From positions 10,090-74,089 of the forward strand of contig CAZCJX010000004.1 of the NCBI GenBank assembly GCA_964499205.1: 64,000 nt of DNA, read 5' to 3'. Of the stretch, positions 28,249 to 36,627 are shown one piece after another. Source of the stretch: DASRDZ01 sp964499205. Lineage in GTDB: Bacteria > Chloroflexota > Dormibacteria > Aeolococcales > Aeolococcaceae. The notes below the pieces were generated by a model. That model was given only the letters and a program-made list of their open reading frames with translations, had not been told where the DNA came from and ran no database searches. The position numbers and the translations under genes were made by a program. Numbering within the stretch: position 1 is the stretch's first letter; every line of letters starts with the position of its first letter.

Positions 28249-28727
28249 ACCGCCGAGGCGCGCAGGGCTTCGAGCACCTCGTCGGCGTGGCCGGCGGGCT
28301 TGACGTTCTCCCACACGCGCTCGATGGCCCCGTTGGGACCGATGAGGAAGGTGGTGCGGAGGATGCCCATGTACTTGTGCCCGTTGTACTCGCGCTCGCC
28401 CCAGACGCCGTAGGCCTCCAACGCCACGTGCTCGGGATCGGCGACCAGGGTGAAGGGGATGCCGAGCTTCTCGACCCAGGCGTCGTGCGACGCGACGTCG
28501 TCGCCGCTCACGCCGACGACGACGGCGTCGAGGTCCTCGATGGTCTTGGCTTCGTCACGGAAGCCCTGTGCTTCGATCGTTCAACCAGGGGTGTCGTCTT
28601 TGGGATAGAACCAGAGCACCACCCGCCGGCCGCGCAGGTCGGAGAGCTTCAGGGTGCCGCCGCCGTTGGTGGGCAGCTCGAAGTCGGGGGCGAGGTCGCC
28701 GGCGCGCGGCATGGTGGTCGGGCTCAC
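28245..28727 (-). CDS. bcp: Peroxiredoxin (BCP/PrxQ type) with in-frame TGA at the catalytic Cys; probable selenoprotein
   Basis: The reading frame codes for a full 160-residue peroxiredoxin if TGA 28583-28581 is read through. Upstream of the TGA lies the family N-terminus (RAGDLAPDFELPTNGGG, then VVLWFYPKDDTPG). Downstream, in the same frame, come TIEAQGFRDE, VVVGVSGDD and the rest to the C-terminus. The TGA occupies residue 49, exactly where BCP proteins have the peroxidatic Cys of DDTPGCT, so Sec is the likely residue. The resolving Cys five residues later is Gln, implying a one-Sec mechanism with an external thiol. GTG 28727 overlaps the stop of the EF-G-like gene (GTGA). A nonsense mutation or base error from TGC is the alternative. 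Confidence 0.82.
28548..28565 (-). promoter_or_regulatory. Candidate bacterial SECIS hairpin
   Basis: Fifteen bases after the in-frame TGA, GGCUUC (28565-28560) pairs perfectly with GAAGCC (28553-28548) around the 6-nt loop CGUGAC. The apical loop starts 21 nt after the TGA and has G at its second position. Both fit the known rules for bacterial selenocysteine insertion elements: apical loop roughly 16-37 nt downstream, and a G among the first two loop bases. It lies inside the coding sequence, as bacterial elements do. Confidence 0.7.
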
Positions 28728-30805
28728 GACGCGGCCGCCGCGTGTTCCTTGGAGTGCGCTTCGATGAGGGGCTGCGCGATGTGCGCGGGCACCTCCTCGT
28801 AATGCGACGTCGCCATGGAGTAGCGCCCGCGCCCCTGGGTGGCGGCGCGGAGGTCGATGGGGAAGGTGTACATCTCGGCGAGAGGCACTTGTGCGGTCAC
28901 CTCGGTGCGGCCGTCGCCGATGGGGTTCATGCCCCCGACGCGGCCGCGCTTGGCGTTCAGGATACCGATCACATCGCCCATCAGTCGTTCGGGGACGACG
29001 ACGTGCACGTCCATGATGGGTTCGAGCAGCACCGGGTGGGCCTCCTGCACGGCGCGGCGCATGGCCATCGAGCCGGCGATCTGGAAGGCGATGTCCTTGC
29101 CGTCGACGGGATGGGTCGAGCCGTCGACCAGGCGCACCTTGACGTCGACGATGGGATAGCCGGCGACGGCGCCCTGCTCCATGGTCTGCTTCACGCCCTT
29201 CTCCACCGAGGGGCGGAACTGCTGGGGGATGGAGCCGCCGAAGATCTTGTCCTCCCACTCGTAGCCGCTCCCGCGGGGCAGCGGCTCGATCTCGATGGTG
29301 CAGTCGCCGTAGAGCCCGGCGCCGCCCGACTGCTTCTTGTACTTGTTGGCGATCCTGGCGGTGCCGGTGATGGTCTCGCGGTAGGCGACCTTGGGGACCG
29401 ACAGGGTGGCGTCGACGCCGTACTTGCGCTTGATCCGCTCCAGCGCGACGTCGAGGTGCACGTCGCCGAGGCCGTGCAGCACCTGCTCCTTGGTGACCTC
29501 GTCGCGCTCCATCGAGAAGGTCGGGTCCTCCTCGGCGTAGCGCTGCAGCGCCGAGTTGATCTTGTCCTCGTCGCCCTTGGTCCTGGCGTGCACCGCCATG
29601 GCGTACAGCGGCGCCGGGTACTCGATGGGCGGCATCTTCACCGGCGCCGACTTGTCGCACAGCGTGTCGCCGGTCATGGTGACCGCCAGCTTGGTGGCGA
29701 CGCCGATGTCGCCGGCGACGATCTCGCCCGCTTGGACGATCTGCTTGCCCATCGGCTGGCCGAGCTGGGCGAGCCGCTCCTCGACGCCGCGATTGGCATT
29801 CAAAGGATGCGTGTCGGGCCGCACCGCGCCGCGCAGCACCCGGAAGTAGGTGATCTTGCCGAAGGGGTCGATGGTCGACTTGAAGACGTGCGCCACCAGC
29901 GGCCCCGCGGGATCGCACTCGATCTCGATCTCGCCACCCTTGGCATCAACTGCCTGGTGCACGCGCTCCTTGGGCGAGGGCAGGTAGCGGTTGATGCAGT
30001 CGAGGATGAACGAGGCGCCCTTCTCCTGCAGCGCCGCCGCGGGGACGATGGGCACGAGGCTGCCGCGCAGCGCCGCGGTGTGCATCGCCGCGTGCACCTC
30101 GTCGTCGGTGAGCTCGGTGCCCTCGAGGTACTTCTCCAGCAGCGCGTCGTCGGTCTCGGCAGCGGCGTCGACCAGGGCGCTGTGCGCCCGCTCGATCTCC
30201 TCGCGATGGTCCTCGGGGAACTCACCGTCGACCAGCCTGCCGCCGTCGAACTGGTGGGCCCGGTCGTTGACCAGGTCGACCAGGCCGCGGAACTGCTCGT
30301 GCGACCCGATCGGCACCGCGACGGCGATCGCCTTGCGGCCGAAGGCTTCGCGGATGGCGTCGACGGTGGCCTCGTAGGAGACGTTCTCCTTGTCCATCTT
30401 GTTGACCACGATCAACGCCGGCAGCCCCGCGGCGGCGATGCGCTCCCAGGCAAGCTCCGCGCCCACGGGCACCTCGGTGCCCGCCGACCCGGCGCTGACC
30501 ACCAGGATCGCCGCGTCGGCGGCGGCCAGCGCCTGTGACACCTCGCCGGCGAAGTCCTGGAACCCCGGGGTGTCAATGAGGTTGATGCGCACGTCCATCC
30601 AATCGCAGTGCGCCACCGCGGCGGAGATGGAGATCGAGCGCTTCTGCTCCTCCGGCTCGTGGTCGAGGATCGACGTGCCCTGGTCGGTCGAGCCGAGGCG
30701 CTGGGTGGCGCCGGCGGTGTGGAGCAGTGCTTCGCACAGCGACGTCTTGCCGTCGTGGCTGTGGCCGAGGACGGCGACGCAGCGGATGCGGTCTGGCGTG
30801 GGCAT
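28724..30805 (-). CDS. EF-G-like translation GTPase (EF-G2 type)
   Basis: A 693-residue GTPase with the full EF-G domain order. The P-loop is GHSHDGKTS at residues 14-22 (AHxDHGKT in canonical EF-G). Switch I is reduced to KRSISI, followed by LIDTPGFQDF and VVNKMDKEN. Domains II-V include FKSTIDPFGKITYFRVLRG, GDVHLDVALERIKRKYGV and the C-terminal TQGRGRYSM. This divergent type occurs beside a true EF-G in many actinobacteria and relatives; its role is unresolved. GGAGAAG precedes ATG 30805. The stop overlaps the start of the TGA-containing peroxiredoxin, so both are on one transcript. Confidence 0.9.
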   Translation of the reverse strand: MPTPDRIRCVAVLGHSHDGKTSLCEALLHTAGATQRLGSTDQGTSILDHEPEEQKRSISISAAVAHCDWMDVRINLIDTPGFQDFAGEVSQALAAADAAILVVSAGSAGTEVPVGAELAWERIAAAGLPALIVVNKMDKENVSYEATVDAIREAFGRKAIAVAVPIGSHEQFRGLVDLVNDRAHQFDGGRLVDGEFPEDHREEIERAHSALVDAAAETDDALLEKYLEGTELTDDEVHAAMHTAALRGSLVPIVPAAALQEKGASFILDCINRYLPSPKERVHQAVDAKGGEIEIECDPAGPLVAHVFKSTIDPFGKITYFRVLRGAVRPDTHPLNANRGVEERLAQLGQPMGKQIVQAGEIVAGDIGVATKLAVTMTGDTLCDKSAPVKMPPIEYPAPLYAMAVHARTKGDEDKINSALQRYAEEDPTFSMERDEVTKEQVLHGLGDVHLDVALERIKRKYGVDATLSVPKVAYRETITGTARIANKYKKQSGGAGLYGDCTIEIEPLPRGSGYEWEDKIFGGSIPQQFRPSVEKGVKQTMEQGAVAGYPIVDVKVRLVDGSTHPVDGKDIAFQIAGSMAMRRAVQEAHPVLLEPIMDVHVVVPERLMGDVIGILNAKRGRVGGMNPIGDGRTEVTAQVPLAEMYTFPIDLRAATQGRGRYSMATSHYEEVPAHIAQPLIEAHSKEHAAAAS

Positions 30806-30900
30806 GGGCTCTTCTCCGACCAACCAACCAACCAGGGGGCACCAACCAACCGGTGCGATCCGGGTTGCCAATGGTAGCCGCTATGGTTGGGCCGCTTCCC

Positions 30901-31383
30901 ATGCTCCTCCCTCGCCTGCTCGCGGCCGCGCTGGCCGGCGCCATCCTGGTCGCCTGCGGCGGTGACAGCCCCACCCCGCCCTGCACGCCGCAGCCCTCCC
31001 CGTCGCCCCCCGTGGCCACCACCGGACAGCTCACCGCCAGCGCCGACAAGGCGACGGTGCCGAGCGGCGGCGCGGTGCTCGCCAGCGTTCGCGCCGTCGG
31101 CCCGCTCCACTACCAGGCCCCCTGCGACGCACCGCTCGACCTCATCGTCGTCGACCGCACCGACATCCACGTCGACTCCGTCTCACCCCCGGCGCCCAAG
31201 GGCACGCCGTGCGGCGCGGTGACTCTCGGCGCGGGGCAGAGCGCGGAGTACGACGTGCTGTGGAACTCCGATCCCACCCTGCCGCCCGGGCCGTACCGGC
31301 TGGTGCTGGGGCTGGGGGACCAACCGCAGCTGGTGCTGCAGGTGCAGCTCGGCATCCTGCCGACCTCCTGCGCCAACCGCTGA
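30901..31383 (+). CDS. Small lipoprotein of unknown function
   Basis: A protein of about 160 residues with a lipoprotein signal ending in the lipobox ILVACGG and a Thr/Pro-rich spacer. A beta-rich domain (TGQLTASADKATVPSGGAVLASVRAVGPLHY... PGPYRLVLGLGDQPQLVLQVQLGI) looks like a single Ig-like fold. Four Cys in the mature part may form disulfides. ATG 30883 is an alternative start. It is divergent from the EF-G-like gene; the 95-bp gap contains short CCAA-type tandem repeats (about 30819-30850). Confidence 0.65.
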   Translation: MLLPRLLAAALAGAILVACGGDSPTPPCTPQPSPSPPVATTGQLTASADKATVPSGGAVLASVRAVGPLHYQAPCDAPLDLIVVDRTDIHVDSVSPPAPKGTPCGAVTLGAGQSAEYDVLWNSDPTLPPGPYRLVLGLGDQPQLVLQVQLGILPTSCANR

Positions 31384-31389
31384 AGCGCC

Positions 31390-32229
31390 TCAGCGCCGCT
31401 CGGGCTTCTCTGCCACCACCAGCAGTGAGTGCGACAGCCCGGTAGCGCGGTAGCGGGTCCAGCCGTCGTAGACGGCGCGCACCTGCAGGCCGGCGCGCGC
31501 GAACAGCGGGGCGACCTCCTCCAGGGCGGTGAAAGCGCCGGTGGTCTGCTGCACGCGCACCCCGTCGTCGAGGATGGCGATCTCGCGGAGGACGTAGGTG
31601 CGCGCCGAGTCGTCGTAGGTGGCGTCGGTGAGGAGGAGGTGGCGGCGGTCGCTGAGGATGGAGAAGGGGACGAACTCCCAGGCGCTGAGGCGGCCGGGCG
31701 GCTGGTCGGGGCGGACGCGCAGCTCGGCGACGAGGCGGCCGCCGGGGCGCAGGGCTGCGGCGAGGCGGCGCAGCACCGTGGCCTGCTGGCTGCGGCGGAA
31801 GGCTTCGAGGATGAAGTAGATGAGCAGCACGCAGTCGAATTGCTCGCGGTACTCCAGGGTGCGCAGGTCGGCGCGCCGGAAGGTGGCGTCGACGCGGGCG
31901 TCGCGGGCCAGGGTGCGGGCGTGGCGGAGCACCGGGTCGCCGACGTCGACGCCGGTCACCGTGTACCCGAGTCGGGCGAGGCGCACCGCGTACAACCCCG
32001 GCCCGCAGGCGGCGTCGAGCACGGCGGCGGGGGCGGCGGGCATGAGGCGGAGCAGGCGGCGGATGTGGCGCTCGACGACGTGCAGCCGGCGCGAGGCGCC
32101 GTCGTGGGACTGGTCGAGGTGCTCGCGCAGGACGCGCCGCGACACCTCGGGATCGCTCCAGTCGAGCTCGAAGCGATGGTCGAAGGGGATGGGCCAGTCC
32201 GGCAGCGCGCCGGGCCGCAGCGGTCGCAT
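31390..32229 (-). CDS. Class I SAM-dependent methyltransferase
   Basis: A 279-residue methyltransferase. Motif I is VLDAACGPGLYAVRLARLG with VTGVDVGD as the strand-2 acidic end. Motif IV is around FDCVLLIYFILEAF, and later LRPGGRLVAELRV is typical of the fold. The target is unknown. It starts at ATG 32229, divergent from the DedA gene with 40 bp between them, and ends 6 bp from the convergent lipoprotein gene. Confidence 0.85.
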   Translation of the reverse strand: MRPLRPGALPDWPIPFDHRFELDWSDPEVSRRVLREHLDQSHDGASRRLHVVERHIRRLLRLMPAAPAAVLDAACGPGLYAVRLARLGYTVTGVDVGDPVLRHARTLARDARVDATFRRADLRTLEYREQFDCVLLIYFILEAFRRSQQATVLRRLAAALRPGGRLVAELRVRPDQPPGRLSAWEFVPFSILSDRRHLLLTDATYDDSARTYVLREIAILDDGVRVQQTTGAFTALEEVAPLFARAGLQVRAVYDGWTRYRATGLSHSLLVVAEKPERR

Positions 32230-32269
32230 GGAACGCGGAGAGTACGCGGTCGAGGACAATGTCCCGCCG

Positions 32270-32896
32270 ATGGGCAATGCCGTCACGACCTTCGTGCAGA
32301 ACCACGGCGTCCTCGCCGTCTTCGTGCTGATGCTGGCGGAGAGCTGCGGCATCCCCTTCCCATCGGAGGTCACCATGCCGCTGGCGGGATACCTGGCCCA
32401 GGCCGGGCACATCTCGCTGACCGGGGCGATCGCCGCCGGCGTGGTCGGCAACTTGGCCGGCTCGCTGATCGCCTACTGGCTCGCCGCGCAGTTCGGCGAG
32501 GCGCTGCTGCTCGGACCGGGCCGCTACGTCGGCATCCGCCGCTCCCACCTCGAGCTCGCCGAGCGCTGGTTCCAGCGCCACGGGCTGCTCGCCGTGTTCG
32601 TGGGCCGGCTGCTCCCCGTGGTGCGCACCTACGTGTCGTTCCCCGCCGGGCTGGCCCGCGTCGACCTGCTGCGCTTCTCGGTGCTCACCGTCGCCGGGGT
32701 GCTGCCCTGGTGCATCGCGCTGACCGCCGCGGGCTATGCGGTGGGGGCCAGCTACGACCGCATCTCCGGGCCGATCGAGAAGGTGGCCATCGTCATCGCC
32801 GTGCTGGTGGTGGTGCTGGTGGTGGCCTGGATCGTGCGCGGCCGGCGGACGGCGGCGGCGCGCGACCGGCGCGCGGCTGACGGCGAATTGTCGTAG
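32270..32896 (+). CDS. DedA-family membrane protein
   Basis: A 208-residue polytopic membrane protein of the DedA/SNARE-associated family, proposed to flip or transport lipid carriers and to affect membrane potential. The re-entrant motif ESCGIPFPSEVTMPLAGYLA, the GRLLPVVRTYVSFPAGLA block with its essential Arg, and a final helix (VAIVIAVLVVVLVVAWIV) are visible. Its stop codon lies inside the palindrome that precedes the toxin-antitoxin genes. Confidence 0.93.
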   Translation: MGNAVTTFVQNHGVLAVFVLMLAESCGIPFPSEVTMPLAGYLAQAGHISLTGAIAAGVVGNLAGSLIAYWLAAQFGEALLLGPGRYVGIRRSHLELAERWFQRHGLLAVFVGRLLPVVRTYVSFPAGLARVDLLRFSVLTVAGVLPWCIALTAAGYAVGASYDRISGPIEKVAIVIAVLVVVLVVAWIVRGRRTAAARDRRAADGELS

Positions 32897-32906
32897 CATT
32901 ACGACA
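32889..32906. promoter_or_regulatory. Inverted repeat upstream of the Xre/RES genes (putative operator)
   Basis: TGTCGTA (32889-32895) and TACGACA (32900-32906) are perfect inverted copies around GCAT. The site lies 38 bp before the antitoxin start and overlaps the DedA stop codon. Antitoxins of this class usually repress their own operon through such palindromes. Confidence 0.6.
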
Positions 32907-32943
32907 GGAGCACGCCAACACCAGCCGGAGCGCCGCACACGCC

Positions 32944-33621
32944 ATGGCCGCCATCCCCGTCCTCGACCGCGAGCACTTCAGCGACCGCGCCGAGCAGTTG
33001 GAGGCGACCAGCCGGCGGCTGGCCGGTGAGGCGGAGATCCCCGCCGACGTCTGGCAGCTGGTCGACACCATCGCCGACGAGGTGTTGGCGATCTCGCGGG
33101 ACGACCTGGCCCGCATGGACCCGTACCTCTTCCTCGCCCTGCAGCAGGGCGCGCTGGCCGCGTACCGCGCCATGCACGAGCCCGACCCCGCCAGCGAGCG
33201 GCGCCAGCTGCGCATCGGCCTGGAGCGGATGCGCCAGGCGCTGCGCGACGTCGCCGAGGAGGCGCCGGTGCGCGACGCGCGGCCGGCCAAGGAGGTGGCC
33301 CGCTGGCTGGCCGACACCCTGCACGTCTCCCAGGCGGCGCTGGCCGAGCTGGCCGGCACCGCGCCGCGGACCTTCCAGCGCTGGATCAGCGCCCAGGACG
33401 CGAGCGCGCCGCAGGGCGAGGAGGAGCGGCGCCTGCGGACCGTGGCCCGTATCGCCAACCAGCTGCGCCACGCGCTGAGCGGTCCCGGGGTGCTCGCCTG
33501 GTTCCGGCGTCCCCGACCGGAGCTGCAGGGACGCTCCCCCGCCGAGCTGCTCGCCGACCCGCTGGCCACGCCCGACCTGCTGGCTCTGGCCGCCGCGGCG
33601 CGGTCGAGCAACGCGGCGTAG
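32944..33621 (+). CDS. Xre/MbcA/ParS-type antitoxin-like protein
   Basis: A 225-residue protein preceding a RES toxin. Its middle part contains a helix-turn-helix (VSQAALAELAGTAPRTFQRWIS, about residues 128-148). The C-terminal half, ending in FRRPRPELQGRSPAELLADPLATPDLLALA, is the toxin-binding domain known from MbcA/ParS/Xre antitoxins (LxGxxPxxLL pattern). It is longer than usual because of about 110 extra helical residues at the N-terminus. Expected roles are toxin neutralisation and autorepression. Confidence 0.82.
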   Translation: MAAIPVLDREHFSDRAEQLEATSRRLAGEAEIPADVWQLVDTIADEVLAISRDDLARMDPYLFLALQQGALAAYRAMHEPDPASERRQLRIGLERMRQALRDVAEEAPVRDARPAKEVARWLADTLHVSQAALAELAGTAPRTFQRWISAQDASAPQGEEERRLRTVARIANQLRHALSGPGVLAWFRRPRPELQGRSPAELLADPLATPDLLALAAAARSSNAA

Positions 33622-33648
33622 CGGCGGTCGGTCGGACGCCGCCGAGCC

Positions 33649-34272
33649 TTGCCGCGCGAGGTCGTCGCCTATCGCCTGGCCGCCTGGGACACGCCGTTCT
33701 GGGTCAACGCCAACCGCTCGTCGGGACGCTACAACCGCGCCGGCGTGGCGGCGACGCAGTACCTCTGCCTGCATCCCCTCGGCCCGTGGGCGGAGTACAT
33801 GCGCCGCGAGTCGCTGCGCACTGCGGACGACATCGCCGAGGTTCGGCAGCGCATCTGGGCTGCGCGCGTGGTGTTGCCCGACGACGCCGGCGAGGCGGTG
33901 CTCAACTTCGCCACCGCGCGCTCGTTCGGTCTCGAACCGCGTGCTCTGGTGGCCGACGACCACGACGCCTGCCAGCGGTTCGCCGAGCGCTGGCGCGGCG
34001 AGCATCCCGGCGGAGTGCTGCGGGTGCCCAGCGCGGCGCTGCCGGGCACGCAGAACCTGGTGCTGTTGGGCCCGCGGCTGCTGGTCGACTACCAGGTGGC
34101 GCTGTGGGACGGCGACCTCGACGTGCCCGCCGCGGTGATCGCCGACCGCGCGCAGCCGCCGGCGTCGCTGCTGCCGTTGGTGCGGCATCGCGGCATGGCC
34201 CATGCGGAATACGAGGCGTGGCGGCGCGGGCGCGCCTTCGTGTTCAGCGAGCCGGCGTTTCCCACGCCCTGA
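33649..34272 (+). CDS. RES-domain toxin
   Basis: A 207-residue RES-family protein. Known members are toxins that degrade or modify NAD+. The expected pattern is present: VVAYRLAAWDTPFWVNANRSSGRYNRAG at the N-terminus (YR, S-x-GRYN and G residues), WAEYMRRESLRT in the middle, and an LLVDYQVALWDGDL strand later. The start is TTG 33649, 27 bases after the antitoxin stop. It forms a type II toxin-antitoxin pair with the preceding gene. Confidence 0.83.
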   Translation: MPREVVAYRLAAWDTPFWVNANRSSGRYNRAGVAATQYLCLHPLGPWAEYMRRESLRTADDIAEVRQRIWAARVVLPDDAGEAVLNFATARSFGLEPRALVADDHDACQRFAERWRGEHPGGVLRVPSAALPGTQNLVLLGPRLLVDYQVALWDGDLDVPAAVIADRAQPPASLLPLVRHRGMAHAEYEAWRRGRAFVFSEPAFPTP

Positions 34273-34287
34273 GGTGGCGCGGGCGCT

Positions 34288-35514
34288 CTATGCGAGCGGG
34301 ATCACCTCGACCACGGTGCCCTGCTCGACGCGCGTGCCCTCCGCCGGCAGCGCGATCAGGCAGTCGGCGATCACCAGCGAGCGCATGATCCCCGAGCCCT
34401 GCGGCCCGGTCAGCCGCACCCCCGGCAGCTCGCCGTGCTGCACCTCGGTGAGCACGCCGCGGTGGAACGTCTCCAGCCCCTCGGGCTTCTCCATGTCCTC
34501 TAGGGCACGCGCCGCGATCCGCCGGCGGTGCACCTCGGTCGCGCCCTGCAGCGCCAGCACCGCGGGACGAGCGAACAGCTCGAAGGTCACCTGCGAGCTC
34601 ACCGGGTTGCCGGGCAGGCCGATGAACGGCACGCCCTGCGCCTGGCCGACGGCGAGCGGCTTGCCGGGGCGCATGGCCACCCGCCAGAAGTCCATGCTGC
34701 CCATCTCGTCGACGACGTCGCGGACGTGGTCGTGGTCGCCCATGCTGACGCCGGCGCTGCTCACGATCAGGTCACACCTGGCAGCTTCTCCCAGGGCGCG
34801 GCGCAGGTCGACCACGGTGTCGCGGGCGATGCCGATGCGCACCGGCTCGCCGCCCGCCTCGCGCACCGCCGCGGCGATGGCCACCGCGTTGCTGTCGACG
34901 ATCTGCCCGGGGCCGGGCTCGCGGTCGACGTCGACCAGCTCGTCGCCGGTGGACACCACGGCGACGCGCGGGCGGCGGGTGACCTCCAGCCAGGGATTGC
35001 CCAATGCGGCGCAGGCGGCGAGGTCGGCGGGGCGGAGGCGGCGGCCGGGGCTGAGGATCTCGTCGCCGGGGTTCATGTCCTCGCCCGCGCGGCGCACGTT
35101 GGTGCCATAGCTGACAGCAACGCTGATGCGCACGCGCTCGCGGCCGCTGTCGGTGTCCTCGTAGCGGACCACCGCGTCGGCGCCCTCGGGCAGCGGGGCG
35201 CCGGTCATGATGCGCATCGCCGTGCCGCGCTGCAGGGCGCGTCCCGGCGCGGCGCCGGCGCGCGATTCGCCGACAACGGGCAGCTCGATCGGGTTGTCCG
35301 GGCTGGCGTTCTCGGTGTCGCGGGCGCGCACGGCGTAGCCGTCCATGCCGGAGTTGTCGAACGGCGGCAGGGTGCGGCGGCTGACCACCTGCATCGCCAG
35401 CACCCGGCCGAGCGCCTCGGTGAGGGCGACGCGCTCGGTGCGCAGCGGGCGAATGGCGGCGAGGATGCGGTGCTGCGCCTGGCTGACCGTCTGCATGGGC
35501 GCGACCGTGGCCAT
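34288..35514 (-). CDS. moeA: Molybdopterin molybdenumtransferase
   Basis: A 408-residue enzyme that inserts molybdate into adenylated molybdopterin to finish Moco. Family blocks occur in order: TLPPFDNSGMDGYAVRA, MRIMTGAPLPEGADAVV, VSTGDELV, SSAGVSMGDHDHVRDVV, MRPGKPLAVG and GLPGNPVSSQVTFELF, then the C-terminal MoeA IV domain ending VVEVIPLA. ATG 35514 is used; ATG 35496 is an alternative. It follows the ketopantoate-reductase-like gene by 5 bp. Confidence 0.96.
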   Translation of the reverse strand: MATVAPMQTVSQAQHRILAAIRPLRTERVALTEALGRVLAMQVVSRRTLPPFDNSGMDGYAVRARDTENASPDNPIELPVVGESRAGAAPGRALQRGTAMRIMTGAPLPEGADAVVRYEDTDSGRERVRISVAVSYGTNVRRAGEDMNPGDEILSPGRRLRPADLAACAALGNPWLEVTRRPRVAVVSTGDELVDVDREPGPGQIVDSNAVAIAAAVREAGGEPVRIGIARDTVVDLRRALGEAARCDLIVSSAGVSMGDHDHVRDVVDEMGSMDFWRVAMRPGKPLAVGQAQGVPFIGLPGNPVSSQVTFELFARPAVLALQGATEVHRRRIAARALEDMEKPEGLETFHRGVLTEVQHGELPGVRLTGPQGSGIMRSLVIADCLIALPAEGTRVEQGTVVEVIPLA

Positions 35515-35519
35515 GGCCG

Positions 35520-36539
35520 CTACTGCTGCGCCTCGGCCTGCAGCGCCGCGGCGAAGACGCGCCTGGCCTCGCTCGGGTCGCCGGGGCGCGCGGTCGGCAG
35601 GTCGACGCCGTAGCGCAGGCGGTTGGCGGCGTAGACGGCGCGCAGGGCAGGCACGGGGACGCCGTGCGAGTCGGCGCGGCGCACCACGTCGCCGAGCAGC
35701 ACCTCGAGCTCGCTGTCGCGGCCGGCGGCGAGGTCGCGGTGCAGCGAGGAGCGACCCTCGGGGTCGGTGCTGGCGACGCCCTGGGCGACCACCTCGACCA
35801 GCCCGGGGTCGACGGGCACCCCCTCGGCGACGGCGACCTGGCGCACCTCCTCGACCAGGGTGCGGAAGGTCTGCATCATCTCGGGCAGCTCGCGGAACTC
35901 GCCCACGGTGCGCCCGGTCAGCGCGGTGATGCCGCTCAGCGGGGCGAGCAGGCAGAGCTTCTCCCAACAGACGCGGCGCCCGTCCTCGTCGGCGGCGGCG
36001 AGGAGGCCGGCGGCGGACCAGCGCCGGGCGATCTCGACGGCGCGCTGGTGCAATGCGTCGTCGGGGCTGTCGAGCGGGCCGAAGCGGTAGAGCCGGGGAC
36101 CGCCGAGGACCTTGACCACGCCGGGCTCCTCGAGGTGGCTGAAGATGTAGACGCTGCCGGCCAGCACCCGGCCGGGCGCGGCGCCGGCCAGCGGGCCGTC
36201 GAGGTGGACCACCCCGTTCTGCACCGCCAGGGCCACGGCGTTGTCCTGGCAGCGGGCCAGGTACGCGGGAAGGTCGGCGGCGAGCTGGGCGAGGCTGGCG
36301 TGCTTGACGGCGAGCACCACGACGGCGGCGGCAGGCGCGTCGTCGAGGCTGCGCGCGACCTCGACGCGGGCGGGCGGAGCCTCGGGGCGCTGCGGGTCGT
36401 CGAGGCGCAGGCCGCCGCGCTCGATGGCGTCGGCGTGGGCACCGCGGGCGACCACGGCGACGTCGAGCCCGCCGGCGGCGAGCACCGCGGCGAGGTAGCC
36501 CCCGACGCCCCCGGGTCCGACGACGAGGCAGTCAGCCAT
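35520..36539 (-). CDS. Ketopantoate reductase family (ApbA/PanE-like) protein
   Basis: A 339-residue NADPH-dependent reductase-like protein with the Rossmann motif VVGPGGVGGYLAAVLA at the N-terminus, VLAVKH as the second nucleotide-contact region, and QNGV. The conserved Lys segment is CWEKLCLLAPLSGI, and the catalytic C-terminal helices include SSLHRDLAAGRDSELEVLLGDVVR. It may make pantoate for CoA or act on another 2-keto acid. ATG 36539 begins the Rossmann fold. Confidence 0.88.
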   Translation of the reverse strand: MADCLVVGPGGVGGYLAAVLAAGGLDVAVVARGAHADAIERGGLRLDDPQRPEAPPARVEVARSLDDAPAAAVVVLAVKHASLAQLAADLPAYLARCQDNAVALAVQNGVVHLDGPLAGAAPGRVLAGSVYIFSHLEEPGVVKVLGGPRLYRFGPLDSPDDALHQRAVEIARRWSAAGLLAAADEDGRRVCWEKLCLLAPLSGITALTGRTVGEFRELPEMMQTFRTLVEEVRQVAVAEGVPVDPGLVEVVAQGVASTDPEGRSSLHRDLAAGRDSELEVLLGDVVRRADSHGVPVPALRAVYAANRLRYGVDLPTARPGDPSEARRVFAAALQAEAQQ

Positions 36540-36627
36540 AGGACTGCTGAGCATAGGGCGCGGCGCCGCGCGGGTGCCGTCTGGCGGCGGTGCTGCTTTC
36601 TCCGAGGCGTCCTTGGCGCTGAGCGCG

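Noticed and set aside
28245..28727. Frameshifted peroxiredoxin pseudogene
   Set aside because: Both halves are in the same frame; the only interruption is a TGA at the catalytic Cys position, followed by a hairpin. A nonsense mutation remains possible but explains less.
30819..30850. CCAA tandem repeat as a CRISPR-like or mobile feature
   Set aside because: Only about eight 4-nt units in two short blocks with no spacers; a minor low-complexity stretch in a promoter gap.
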